DNA of 64,000 nt from Thermocaproicibacter melissae (GCF_024498295.1 NZ_CP101827.1:1864001-1928000), one strand, 5' to 3'; positions 43,365-53,145 are shown, counted from the stretch's first letter. Notes: generated by a model from the letters alone, not told the origin. Numbers and translations are program-made.

Positions 43365-43783
43365 ATGTATACTATATTAATTGTTGATGATGAAAAAAGC
43401 GAACGTGAAGTTATCCTTTTTTTAATAAAAAAATATAAATTAAACATACATTGCAGGCAGATAATGGGAAGGCAGCATTGGACATACTGAAAGAAAAGCC
43501 TGTAGATATACTTCTTACGGACATCAAAATGCCTTTTATTAACGGAATGGAACTGGCTACAAAAGCCCGTGATATTTATCCTGATATAGAAATTCTTTTC
43601 TTTAGCGGATATGATCATTTCGAATATGTTAAAACCGCTCTTTCGCTTCGTGCGGTTAATTATATCCTAAAACCAATCAATGAAAATGAATTTTATAAGT
43701 CAATATTGACTATTATTAACACAATACATAAAAGAGAAACCCAGGCAGAAATTACAGGCTTAATGCTATTACGAGCAATATAG
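43365..43783 (+). pseudogene. Frameshifted receiver fragment of a YesN-type regulator
   Basis: ATG 43365 after AGGGGA opens a receiver (TILIVDDEKSEREV). The frame is lost in an A/T-rich homopolymer stretch near 43430-43460 and continues in another frame (LQADNGKAALDIL, DILLTDIKMPFINGM with the phosphoacceptor Asp, YILKPINENEF). The central and AraC domains are missing: sequence of another gene begins at about 43753. It is divergent from the dextran-locus genes, as expected for their former regulator. Confidence 0.8.
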
Positions 43784-43985
43784 CTGATAGTAAGGCCGAA
43801 ATCGCAAGTGAATTTGATTCATTGTTACACTTTTTCCCAAATGCTAATATAGCAGCATTTGAAAAGATTGAATATTTTCATGAGAAAATTAGAGAAATTT
43901 TAGGCGAAGAGATGAATCAGGAAATTGAGCGTTTGCAGCAAATAATTGATCAATATGATCCAGTTATTAGAATATTTGTATCCAA
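43753..43985 (+). pseudogene. C-terminal fragment resembling a DUF2326/YydD-type coiled-coil protein
   Basis: An open segment reads SEFDSLLHFFPNANIAAFEK, then IEYFHEKIREILGEEMNQEI and continues as a coiled coil to IIDQYDPVI. FFP...FH...IL patterns of this type occur in DUF2326/YydD-like ATPase partners, by memory only. It is fused at both ends to unrelated sequence: a receiver fragment upstream and the type III Mod gene downstream. No function can be assigned. Confidence 0.35.
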
Positions 43986-46000
43986 AAAAAGTAGACTGCA
44001 TCTACATCGACCCCCCGTACAACACAGGAGCGAAAGATTGGAAATATAACAATGACTATGTAGATTCCTCTGATAACTGGAGGCACAGCAAATGGCTTTC
44101 CATGATGCAAAGAAGACTTAAAATTGCGAAAAGAATATTGAATCCAGATACTGGTGTATTGATAGTTACAATCGATGAACATGAGGTTCATCATCTTCGA
44201 ACTTTGCTTGAAGAACTTTTCCCTGAAGCATATATCCAAATGGTAACCATTGTAATTAATCCAAAAGGAGTAACGCAAGGTAGATTTTCAAGAGTCGAAG
44301 AATATGCTATTTTTTGCTTTATGCCCTACGCTTATGTAATAGCAGGTTCCGATCCTTTGTTAGGGGAGATAAAAAAACCTTCTATAAAACCGCGTTGGAA
44401 GGGGCTATTGCGTTCCGGAGCAGATTCTCGTCGTGAAGATAGTAAAAACCAGTTTTACCCGGTTTTAATTGATGTAGAAAAAAATAAATTAATTAAGGCC
44501 CTTGAACCATTACCATATCCAGAAAAACCAGATTTAGATGCAAAAATTGAAGGCTATGATGTCGTTTGGCCTATAAGAAGTGATTTGTCTGAGGGGCGCT
44601 GGATGCTAAGTAATTCTACACTTAACAACCTTATAGAAAAAGGCTATGCTAAGCTTGGAAAATATGATCCAAAACGAAAGACATGGGGCATATCTTACCT
44701 TAGTCAGAAATATCAACAACAAATAGAGAACGGTGAAATTATTATTACTGGACGCGATGAAGTTAGAAATGTTGTTGAAGTGGAATTTGCAAATTTACAA
44801 TCAAAACAGATTATGACTGTCTGGCATAGAAGTATGCATGATGCGGGGGCATATGGCTCCGACCTAGTTTCAAATATACTTGGACAATCAAGAGCATTTT
44901 CTTTCCCAAAATCACTCTATTCCACAAAGGATGCGATTGCAGCAATTGTAGGCAATAATAAAAATGCCCTTATTGTAGATTTCTTTGCTGGTAGCGGAAC
45001 AACACTCCATGCAGTAAATCTGCTAAACATAGAAGATAATGGAAATCGTCGCTGTATATTAGTAACGAATAACGAGGTATCAGAGGCAGAATCAAAAATT
45101 TTGCGCGAACAAGGTTATCAACCTGGCGACCCCGAATGGGAAAAACATGGTATATGTCGCTCAGTTACTTGGCCTAGAACTAAATATAGCATACTTGGAA
45201 AACGCGATGACGGTACAATTCTATCTGGAGAATATTTCACAAACCAGATAGTATCAAAAGAAGTCGAGCGTTCATTCTATCAACTTGGCTTCATAGATAA
45301 TCCCACAGAACTAACAACTGCTGCCAAAAAACAGCTTGTTTCTTTGCTCCGCGATAAGGATGGCAAACAACAATTACCACAATCATTAGTCAAAGCAGAT
45401 AGTAAATTCATTGTTTCGGATAAACATTCGGCGACGATTTTGTTTGATGTAAATGCTGTCAATGAATGGCTGGAAGCTTTAGAAGATCAGGACCACATCA
45501 CAGACTTTTATATAGTGGTAAAATCTGCTGCCACTTTCAAGGAAATTAAAGCACAGGTATCAAACTTGCTCGGTCCAATGAATGTAACATTGCAAGTTAA
45601 ACGTCCCATGAGCGATGGTTTTCCTGCAAATGTTGAGTATTTTAAACTAGGTTTTTTAGATAAAAACAGTGTATCACTAGGCCAACAATTCCGCGAAATA
45701 TTACCATTGCTTTGGCTAAAATCCGGTGCTATCGGCCGGAGGCCAGAAATAAACAGCGATGAAGAACCAGATATGTTAATTCTTCCTCAAAACGGCTTTG
45801 CAGTTCTGGTTGATGAAACAAAGTATGCTGAGTTTGCAAAAAAGATTTCAGAAGAAAATAATATTAAAGTGGTATATTTTGTAACAAACTCGGAGGAAGC
45901 TTTCCGCGAAATGACTGATGGCATAAAAATAAAAAATACATACCAACTATACCGCGATTACATTGATAACTTTGTGTTGGGAAGTAGGAGGGATTCATAA
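43946..46000 (+). CDS. mod: Type III restriction-modification methylase (Mod), N-terminally truncated
   Basis: A 684-residue frame with the beta-class N6-adenine methyltransferase order: catalytic DPPYNTG near residue 22, then much later the AdoMet-binding motif VDFFAGSGTTLHAV. The target-recognition region lies between. Full-length Mod proteins carry roughly 60-100 residues before DPPY; here they are replaced by sequence of the fragment upstream, and the only in-frame start is a TTG at 43946 with no ribosome site. The stop directly abuts the Res ATG. The protein may be non-functional or expressed from an unseen start. Confidence 0.8.
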   Translation: MINMIQLLEYLYPKKVDCIYIDPPYNTGAKDWKYNNDYVDSSDNWRHSKWLSMMQRRLKIAKRILNPDTGVLIVTIDEHEVHHLRTLLEELFPEAYIQMVTIVINPKGVTQGRFSRVEEYAIFCFMPYAYVIAGSDPLLGEIKKPSIKPRWKGLLRSGADSRREDSKNQFYPVLIDVEKNKLIKALEPLPYPEKPDLDAKIEGYDVVWPIRSDLSEGRWMLSNSTLNNLIEKGYAKLGKYDPKRKTWGISYLSQKYQQQIENGEIIITGRDEVRNVVEVEFANLQSKQIMTVWHRSMHDAGAYGSDLVSNILGQSRAFSFPKSLYSTKDAIAAIVGNNKNALIVDFFAGSGTTLHAVNLLNIEDNGNRRCILVTNNEVSEAESKILREQGYQPGDPEWEKHGICRSVTWPRTKYSILGKRDDGTILSGEYFTNQIVSKEVERSFYQLGFIDNPTELTTAAKKQLVSLLRDKDGKQQLPQSLVKADSKFIVSDKHSATILFDVNAVNEWLEALEDQDHITDFYIVVKSAATFKEIKAQVSNLLGPMNVTLQVKRPMSDGFPANVEYFKLGFLDKNSVSLGQQFREILPLLWLKSGAIGRRPEINSDEEPDMLILPQNGFAVLVDETKYAEFAKKISEENNIKVVYFVTNSEEAFREMTDGIKIKNTYQLYRDYIDNFVLGSRRDS

Positions 46001-48508
46001 ATGAGAGTTACTTTATTTCCATTTCAGGAAACGGCTCTTGCAGAATTGCATGAGAAAATTAATAAAGCTCATTTAATGTGGAGCGAAAAAGACCCTCAGG
46101 TAATATCGTTTTCCGCACCTACGGGTTCTGGAAAAACTATAATTATGACTGCACTTTTTGAAGAAATCCTATATGGAGGTTCAGATAATATCGGCGATCC
46201 GAATTCAGTGTTTGTTTGGCTTTCCGATTCGCCAGAACTTAACGAGCAAACGCGATTAAAAATTGAAAGCAAATCAGACAAAATTCGTGTACGGGACTTA
46301 GTAACTGTAGATTCAAACTTTAATGCCGAGTATTTGGAGGGTGGATGTATTTATTTTATTAACACACAAAAACTCGGTTCTGACAAGTTATTAACAACTA
46401 AGTCCGATACAAGGCAATATACAATTTGGGAAACACTCACAAATACAGCTAAACGCATTCCCAAACAGTTCTATGTGGTCATTGATGAAGCACATAGAGG
46501 GACTTATACATCTGCTCAAGCAGAAAATAAAGCACAATCCATCATGCAAAAATTCATCAAAGGTAGCGAAGAAGATGGACTTTGTATTATGCCTTTAGTT
46601 ATCGGCGTGACCGCAACACCCCAGAGATTTGATAACTTAATTGCTGGGACTACTTCGACAGTACAAAAAGTTATTGTTCCGCCTGAACAAGTACGTGAAT
46701 CGGGGCTTTTAAAGGACAGAATCATTATTCATTACCCAGATATCCAACTTGGTGCCGATATGACAATGTTCAAAGGTGCAGTCGAAAATTGGCTTAAAAA
46801 ATGTGCTCACTGGAAAGCTTACTGTGAACATGAAAATGAGAAAATGGTAAACCCTATCCTTGTCGTCCAAGTTGAGGATGGTAATGAACGAGAAATAACC
46901 CGTACCGATTTAGGGATTTGCATCGATTTGTTGGAAGAGGCAATGGGACGCAAGTTATTGCCCGGTGAAGTGGTACATACCTTTAATGATTATGGTACGA
47001 TCAAAGTGCGTGACGTTGAAATTCATCAAATTGAAGCTTCTAGAATCGAAGACGAAGAAAATGTGAAAGTTGTATTCTTTAAAATGAACCTTTCCACAGG
47101 TTGGGACTGTCCTCGTGCTGAAACAATGATGTCATTTCGTAGCGCGCAGGACTATACCTACATAGCACAGCTTTTGGGGCGTATGATTCGCACTCCTTTG
47201 GCAAGAAGAATTGCCTCCGATGCTGAACTTAATAATGTAAGTCTGTTTCTTCCATACTTTGATAAAGATACAGTAAAAAATGTTGTTAATGCTCTACATG
47301 ATAGTGAATCGGTTATGCCCACTGAAACTGGTACAAATAAAGAGCTTATAACACTCGGGCGCAACCTCGCTTATTCTGATGTGTTTGATTCAATGGATAA
47401 GCTCATTACATACCGCCTGGATTCATCCCGCAAGCAAGCACCGCTTAAGTTATTAATACAGCTTTCTAGAGCATTAACAATGGATGGTATTGATTTGGAA
47501 GCACAAAAAGCCGTTAAAAATGCAGTTTTATCAAAAATGGACGAAGAAATTGCTCGCATAAAAGAAAGTGGTGACTTTGATGGTCGAGTTGCTTCAATCA
47601 CTGGATTTGCTGTTAATACGCTAACATTTGACTATGGAGAAAATGCTTATTCATTTGATGAAGCTACACAAACCATGACTGTTACCGAATTTGACATTTC
47701 TCGACATTTTGAACAAGCTGGAAGGATATTGGGAGAAGGCTTACATAAGGAGTATTGGATTCGCCACAGTACCCGAGACCATATCGAAGTAAAGATTGAA
47801 GTCATTGTGCTTACAAGTGATACTGCTGCTATGGAGCGAATAAACGCCTTTGCAGAAGAGAAATTTATTAGTCTATATGAGAATAATAAACGCTCTATTG
47901 CAAGATTAAATGAGGCTCGAAAAAACATCTATGAAAGATTAATAAATGCTTCCGTTCAACCAATAGCTATTCCTTGGGTATTGCCAGATTCAATCGATTT
48001 TTCAGTTTCAGATAACAGTATAAAAATTGATCGACACCTCTATTGTTCTGAGGATGGAACATTCCAAGCATCACTAAACCCATGGGAAAAGGGAGTTATT
48101 GAAGAAGAACTAAAAAACGGTGCCGTTTGCTGGTTACGTAATCTTGATCGTAAAAAGTGGTCACTTGAAATCCCATATGAGGTCGGCGGTGTTATCACTT
48201 CTATGTTTCCTGATTTAGTGGTAGTGAGAGCTGATGCACAAGGTTACATTTTTGATATTCTAGAACCACACGACCCCAGCCGTAAGGACAATTGTCCCAA
48301 GGCAGTTGGCCTAGCAAAATTCGCAGAGAAACATTGGGATAAATTTGGAAGAATTCAACTTATCCGGCAAAAGAAAGGATTAGACGGTCGTGAACATTTC
48401 TATAGACTTGATATGGCAAAAGTAGCTGTTAGAAATAAAGTTCGTGGCATTACATCAAACGAGGAACTTGATAGAATTTTTGATACGGATGCTGAGCGAG
48501 AAGATTAA
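46001..48508 (+). CDS. res: Type III restriction endonuclease subunit (Res)
   Basis: An 835-residue DEAD/DEAH-type translocase. Motif I is SAPTGSGKTIIM, motif II VVIDEAHRG, motif III VIGVTATPQRF, and motif VI-type residues AQLLGRMIRTP. The C-terminal region contains a nuclease-like stretch (MFPDLVVVRADAQGYIFDILEP, with Asp and Glu consistent with a PD-(D/E)XK-like site). It starts immediately after the mod stop and appears intact. With a crippled Mod, active Res would be harmful unless it needs Mod for cleavage, as type III enzymes do. Confidence 0.9.
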   Translation: MRVTLFPFQETALAELHEKINKAHLMWSEKDPQVISFSAPTGSGKTIIMTALFEEILYGGSDNIGDPNSVFVWLSDSPELNEQTRLKIESKSDKIRVRDLVTVDSNFNAEYLEGGCIYFINTQKLGSDKLLTTKSDTRQYTIWETLTNTAKRIPKQFYVVIDEAHRGTYTSAQAENKAQSIMQKFIKGSEEDGLCIMPLVIGVTATPQRFDNLIAGTTSTVQKVIVPPEQVRESGLLKDRIIIHYPDIQLGADMTMFKGAVENWLKKCAHWKAYCEHENEKMVNPILVVQVEDGNEREITRTDLGICIDLLEEAMGRKLLPGEVVHTFNDYGTIKVRDVEIHQIEASRIEDEENVKVVFFKMNLSTGWDCPRAETMMSFRSAQDYTYIAQLLGRMIRTPLARRIASDAELNNVSLFLPYFDKDTVKNVVNALHDSESVMPTETGTNKELITLGRNLAYSDVFDSMDKLITYRLDSSRKQAPLKLLIQLSRALTMDGIDLEAQKAVKNAVLSKMDEEIARIKESGDFDGRVASITGFAVNTLTFDYGENAYSFDEATQTMTVTEFDISRHFEQAGRILGEGLHKEYWIRHSTRDHIEVKIEVIVLTSDTAAMERINAFAEEKFISLYENNKRSIARLNEARKNIYERLINASVQPIAIPWVLPDSIDFSVSDNSIKIDRHLYCSEDGTFQASLNPWEKGVIEEELKNGAVCWLRNLDRKKWSLEIPYEVGGVITSMFPDLVVVRADAQGYIFDILEPHDPSRKDNCPKAVGLAKFAEKHWDKFGRIQLIRQKKGLDGREHFYRLDMAKVAVRNKVRGITSNEELDRIFDTDAERED

Positions 48509-48753
48509 ATTATACATCCATCCCGTATCCTCAACCCCCTATAAAAAAGGGGGTTATCTAATCTGGTAACTCAACTATTAATTTTCGCGACGGTTGATAT
48601 GTTCCCGCAAACAATAAAAATAAGGGTTTCCTGACATTGCCACATCCAGCAGATCGGCCTCGAGAAAAGCTAAATGTCTGGAAACCCTTTATTTACAAGC
48701 TTTTTAGTTCTTTATTTCTTAACCCTTGACATCAATGTGACGCACTCAACATG
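48507..48753 (-). repeat. rlmD 3'-end repeat, copy 2 (inverted)
   Basis: Read on the minus strand from 48753 it begins CATGTTGAGTGCGTCACATT, includes equivalents of the last rlmD codons, the hairpin terminator (GGGTTTCCAGACATT with its complement near 48620-48640) and the GTTTGCGGGAACATATCAAC motif, ending at the res stop codon. It pairs with 36742-36985 as one large imperfect inverted repeat bounding about 11.5 kb. Confidence 0.8.
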
Positions 48754-48754
48754 T

Positions 48755-48770
48755 GTTAAGACGTCTTAAC
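48755..48770. repeat. Perfect 16-bp palindrome next to the inverted rlmD repeat
   Basis: GTTAAGACGTCTTAAC is a perfect palindrome lying one base outside the end of repeat copy 2, where the similarity to rlmD ends. It may mark an element end or a regulator site. Confidence 0.5.
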
Positions 48771-48851
48771 TGCTCATTTTCTGTTCCGTTTTGTATGTGT
48801 GAAATTATCTATCGTTTTCTCCATTGTTTACAGTGCCCTGCAAACGGGAAA

Positions 48852-49322
48852 TTAACTCTCTTCAAGTTTAAGAATAGCTTTTCGTATTTTTACTCTTAGC
48901 ACTAAACCGATTCCCCAAACAAACCATCCGCAAACGAGTGTAATTATCATTTCCGGAACAGTATCAGCAAGAACTTTAGTAAGCGTTATCGAAATAATAA
49001 TCCCTACAACAATCAACACTTCCGTAAAAATTGCAAATGTCTCGAGCTGTGACTTTGTAGTGAGCAGGCTCAATGCTGTTTTTTCCCCGTGCTCTGTTTT
49101 TTCTTCATCGGACATTTTTTTAGCATACAGCAGTTCAGATACTTGCACATCAAGCGCCTTACACAATGGCTCGTACAAAGAAAGGTCAGGCATTGTTTTC
49201 CCGTTTTCCCAACGAGAAACGGACCTCTGACTGACACCAAGCATTTCAGCAAGCTGCTCCTGTGTCATGCCTTTTTCTTTCCGCATCATCCTAATGAAAG
49301 CACCTATATCTTCCTGTTTCAT
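48852..49322 (-). CDS. Membrane-anchored XRE-family regulator
   Basis: A 156-residue protein. The N-terminal HTH (IGAFIRMMRKEKGMTQEQLA, MLGVSQRSVSRWENGKTMPD) is followed by a linker and two hydrophobic segments at about residues 95-115 and 122-142. HTH proteins with C-terminal TM helices are common in Clostridia. The gene is monocistronic in accessory DNA. The 250 bases after its start hold nothing recognisable before the IS copy. Confidence 0.88.
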   Translation of the reverse strand: MKQEDIGAFIRMMRKEKGMTQEQLAEMLGVSQRSVSRWENGKTMPDLSLYEPLCKALDVQVSELLYAKKMSDEEKTEHGEKTALSLLTTKSQLETFAIFTEVLIVVGIIISITLTKVLADTVPEMIITLVCGWFVWGIGLVLRVKIRKAILKLEES

Positions 49323-49531
49323 AATTCAATACCTCCGACATCTGTTTAATTGTATTATCCTTTTAAGGGCACCAAATGAACAGGACATAAGGTGAGTATC
49401 ATTTAAAGTTATTTTAAACTCAAACATAAATCCCGCCCCTTTGACAAAATATTATGTGATTCAAACTAAAATCTAAAAAATTGCAATGCTTTTTCTCGAT
49501 TGTTACAACATATTATATCATAATACAAAAA

Positions 49532-50868
49532 GGCTATGTCAAGAGAAGTTCGCAATTTGGGGACTCCACGAAATGAATTAAGCTGCGCTTAGCAGAAGTG
49601 TCTGAATCGATTTGGGATTCAAATATGCTCTGGAAACGGACCAGTCTTCAGCGTATTCCATGAGATATGTTGTAACCAACCGCAGATAGGAATCTTTGTT
49701 TGGGAATATCCCGACGACGTTGGTTCTGCGCCGGATTTCCTTGTTCAGCCGTTCCAGCATATTGGTCGATGAGATTTTACGGGCATCAAGCTCGGGGAAT
49801 GCATAGAAAGCCAGTGAGTCCTCCAGCCCGTCTTCCAGAAGCTCGATTGCTTTGGGAAACCGCTTCCCATATTGCTCCGACAACTGTTTTGCGCGCTGTC
49901 GCGCTAATTGGACGGAAGGCGCCAGCCAGATTTCTTTCAGTTGGACCGCAAAGGATTCTTTTTCTTTCTGCGGTATATGGGCCAGAATATTTCGCATGAA
50001 ATGCACTTTGCAGCGTTGCCAGGATGCGCCGGGAAAACTTTCTCGGATGGCGGCAATCAGCCCTTTGTTCGCATCGGAAACCACCAGCAGCGGTGTTTTC
50101 AAGCCGCGATCCAAAAGACTTTGAAACAACTGGGAATAGCTCTCTTTGGATTCGTCCAGCATCGGCTCCACGGCGAGAATGTCCCTGTGCCCTTGCTCGT
50201 TGACGCCGCAGACAACCATCACCGCCATGCTGACGACACGGCCATCCATACGGACTTTTTCGTACAGGGCATCCGTCCAAATGACAGGATAACGAGTATC
50301 CGTCAGAGAACGGTTGCGAAATTCCTGTACCTGTTCATTGAGCCCTTTTGTCATCTCACTGACCTGACTGCGGGAGAGGTTCTCTATCCCCAGACTGTGA
50401 GCCAACTTTTCCATCTTCCGTGTGGACACGCCCTGCACGAATGCCTCCTGAATAACCTGTACCAGCGCCGCCTCGCTGCGTTTGCGTTCAGTGACAAAGA
50501 ACGGGATATATCCATGGCTGCGCAGCTTTGGCACCATGAGATACATCGTCCCTACGCGAGTATCCAGCCTCCGGGGACGATATCCGCAGCGGTAGTCACT
50601 TCGAGACGGATTGTGCGCATTCTTTTCCGCCCCCACAAGGCCGGAAACCTCCGCCTCCATCAGTTGAGCGCAGAGCCATTCCAGCATACTGAGCATCGGG
50701 TCGGGCTCCGCCATACATTTCAGTAGCAATTCCGTAAGATCTGTGTTATTCTTTCCTTGAGTCATTGGGACCAACTCCTTTTTGAATGTCTTGACACCAT
50801 TCATTTTAAAGGAGTCCCAATGGCTTTTCTATACCTTCTCGAAATTGCGAACTTTATTGTACTCTATC
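49532..50868 (-). mobile_element. IS256-type insertion sequence, copy A
   Basis: A 1337-bp element identical, as far as I can compare, to copy B at 51809 but inverted. The ends carry inverted AAGTTCGCAATTT-containing repeats (outer bases GGCTATGTCAAG on the left). The flanks (TACAAAAA and TATTTGAG) do not match, so there is no target duplication. csaA is cut off exactly at its right end. Confidence 0.9.
49578..50765 (-). CDS. IS256-type transposase, copy A
   Basis: A 395-residue Mutator-family transposase. ATG 50765 follows AAAGGAG with nine-base spacing; an earlier in-frame ATG at 50804 lies before that site. Catalytic regions: VIWTDALYEKVRMDG, LLVVSDANKGLIAAIRESFP and SSTNMLERLNKEIRRRTNVV. 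Intact. Confidence 0.95.
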   Translation of the reverse strand: MTQGKNNTDLTELLLKCMAEPDPMLSMLEWLCAQLMEAEVSGLVGAEKNAHNPSRSDYRCGYRPRRLDTRVGTMYLMVPKLRSHGYIPFFVTERKRSEAALVQVIQEAFVQGVSTRKMEKLAHSLGIENLSRSQVSEMTKGLNEQVQEFRNRSLTDTRYPVIWTDALYEKVRMDGRVVSMAVMVVCGVNEQGHRDILAVEPMLDESKESYSQLFQSLLDRGLKTPLLVVSDANKGLIAAIRESFPGASWQRCKVHFMRNILAHIPQKEKESFAVQLKEIWLAPSVQLARQRAKQLSEQYGKRFPKAIELLEDGLEDSLAFYAFPELDARKISSTNMLERLNKEIRRRTNVVGIFPNKDSYLRLVTTYLMEYAEDWSVSRAYLNPKSIQTLLLSAA

Positions 50869-51018
50869 TATTTGAGCACTACTTTGTTTAATCCCTATTT
50901 CTTCTCCAAAGTCAACCCATAATTTATATGCTGGTTTTCTTGCTTTAGGGAACGCTTCTGCTCTAATAATTTCTCCGACACGCATATCTATTTTTTGAAA
51001 ATCGTCAAAAGTTGCCAT
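50869..51018 (-). pseudogene. csaA: csaA 5' fragment truncated by IS copy A
   Basis: Fifty codons from ATG 51018 (after GGAGG) encode the CsaA N-terminus: [20 protein letters not shown], then the conserved [20 protein letters not shown] and KQSSAQI. The frame ends exactly at the IS boundary at 50868. The C-terminal half, including the rest of the tRNA-binding-type OB fold, is not found on the other side of the IS. The protein would be a non-functional export chaperone. Confidence 0.85.
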
Positions 51019-51808
51019 TTTAATTCCTCCACCAATTTGAGTATATTCTTTTACATATTGAGATTGGATTGAGTTTGATACTGTTCTTCTTGCCTATCTT
51101 TTATTACAATTAATACTCCTAGAAGAATCAAGAAAGAACCAAACCAAAATGTGAAACTAATGGTTTCACCTAGTATCAACCAACCTAATAATGTTCCAAC
51201 AACAGGTTGGAAAAAGAAGAAAACTCCTCCACCAGAGGCATTTAGCATTTGTAGACCACGATTCCACAATAGAAATGCAATAGCTGTTGATACTATCCCT
51301 AAATATAACAATCCTCCCCATATGGTAGGGCTTGTTAATTCATTAATGTTTAATTTAGGTAATCTTGTGATAACAAAAGGAGTTAGAACAACAAAAGCAA
51401 TTAAAGTAGCATAGGTATTTATCACAATTTGCGAATAATCACTAGGCAAGCATTTTATAATAACGGACATTAATGCCCATGTTAATGCAGCTATAATAAG
51501 CGAGATGCCTCCTAGCATACTAGACATGTTAATATCATCAATTCCAACGATAATAATGACACCAATAGTCGCTAAGCATACAGAAATAGCTTTCTTAAAA
51601 GTTAGACGTTCTTTAAGAATTAAACTAGCAAACACAACCATAAATGCAGGTGTAGTAGCAGTGATAATAGCTCCCATTTGTGCACTAGAAAGCATGGTAC
51701 CTGTTTCTTGAGTAACAATAGAAATGACATATCCTACAATCGAAATTGCAATTATTATCCCTATATGTTTCCTTTTAATTTTCCATTTTTGTTTAGTGAC
51801 AAATCCAA

Positions 51809-53145
51809 GATAGAGTACAATAAAGTTCGCAATTTCGAGAAAGTATAGAAAAGCCATTGGGACTCCTTTAAAATGAATGGTGTCAAGACATTCAAAAAGG
51901 AGTTGGTCCCAATGACTCAAGGAAAGAATAACACAGATCTTACGGAATTGCTACTGAAATGTATGGCGGAGCCCGACCCGATGCTCAGTATGCTGGAATG
52001 GCTCTGCGCTCAACTGATGGAGGCGGAGGTTTCCGGCCTTGTGGGGGCGGAAAAGAATGCGCACAATCCGTCTCGAAGTGACTACCGCTGCGGATATCGT
52101 CCCCGGAGGCTGGATACTCGCGTAGGGACGATGTATCTCATGGTGCCAAAGCTGCGCAGCCATGGATATATCCCGTTCTTTGTCACTGAACGCAAACGCA
52201 GCGAGGCGGCGCTGGTACAGGTTATTCAGGAGGCATTCGTGCAGGGCGTGTCCACACGGAAGATGGAAAAGTTGGCTCACAGTCTGGGGATAGAGAACCT
52301 CTCCCGCAGTCAGGTCAGTGAGATGACAAAAGGGCTCAATGAACAGGTACAGGAATTTCGCAACCGTTCTCTGACGGATACTCGTTATCCTGTCATTTGG
52401 ACGGATGCCCTGTACGAAAAAGTCCGTATGGATGGCCGTGTCGTCAGCATGGCGGTGATGGTTGTCTGCGGCGTCAACGAGCAAGGGCACAGGGACATTC
52501 TCGCCGTGGAGCCGATGCTGGACGAATCCAAAGAGAGCTATTCCCAGTTGTTTCAAAGTCTTTTGGATCGCGGCTTGAAAACACCGCTGCTGGTGGTTTC
52601 CGATGCGAACAAAGGGCTGATTGCCGCCATCCGAGAAAGTTTTCCCGGCGCATCCTGGCAACGCTGCAAAGTGCATTTCATGCGAAATATTCTGGCCCAT
52701 ATACCGCAGAAAGAAAAAGAATCCTTTGCGGTCCAACTGAAAGAAATCTGGCTGGCGCCTTCCGTCCAATTAGCGCGACAGCGCGCAAAACAGTTGTCGG
52801 AGCAATATGGGAAGCGGTTTCCCAAAGCAATCGAGCTTCTGGAAGACGGGCTGGAGGACTCACTGGCTTTCTATGCATTCCCCGAGCTTGATGCCCGTAA
52901 AATCTCATCGACCAATATGCTGGAACGGCTGAACAAGGAAATCCGGCGCAGAACCAACGTCGTCGGGATATTCCCAAACAAAGATTCCTATCTGCGGTTG
53001 GTTACAACATATCTCATGGAATACGCTGAAGACTGGTCCGTTTCCAGAGCATATTTGAATCCCAAATCGATTCAGACACTTCTGCTAAGCGCAGCTTAAT
53101 TCATTTCGTGGAGTCCCCAAATTGCGAACTTCTCTTGACATAGCC
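51809..53145 (+). mobile_element. IS256-type insertion sequence, copy B, with target duplication
   Basis: A 1337-bp element flanked by the direct repeat AAATCCAA (51801-51808 and 53146-53153), an 8-bp target duplication as expected for IS256 relatives. It lies inside eamA in the opposite orientation to copy A. Confidence 0.95.
51912..53099 (+). CDS. IS256-type transposase, copy B
   Basis: A 395-residue transposase with the same sequence as copy A, starting at ATG 51912 behind AAAGGAG. Two identical intact copies plus a third fragment at 38520 show recent activity of this element. Confidence 0.95.
   Translation: MTQGKNNTDLTELLLKCMAEPDPMLSMLEWLCAQLMEAEVSGLVGAEKNAHNPSRSDYRCGYRPRRLDTRVGTMYLMVPKLRSHGYIPFFVTERKRSEAALVQVIQEAFVQGVSTRKMEKLAHSLGIENLSRSQVSEMTKGLNEQVQEFRNRSLTDTRYPVIWTDALYEKVRMDGRVVSMAVMVVCGVNEQGHRDILAVEPMLDESKESYSQLFQSLLDRGLKTPLLVVSDANKGLIAAIRESFPGASWQRCKVHFMRNILAHIPQKEKESFAVQLKEIWLAPSVQLARQRAKQLSEQYGKRFPKAIELLEDGLEDSLAFYAFPELDARKISSTNMLERLNKEIRRRTNVVGIFPNKDSYLRLVTTYLMEYAEDWSVSRAYLNPKSIQTLLLSAA

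Noticed and set aside
42278-43783. Treating the frameshifts here purely as sequencing error
   Set aside because: Homopolymer error could explain some breaks, but the binding-protein/GH66 join and the missing regulator domains need real deletions.
50766-50804. Upstream ATG starts for the IS copy A and B transposases, adding 13 residues
   Set aside because: The GGAG ribosome site lies between the two ATGs and fits only the downstream start.
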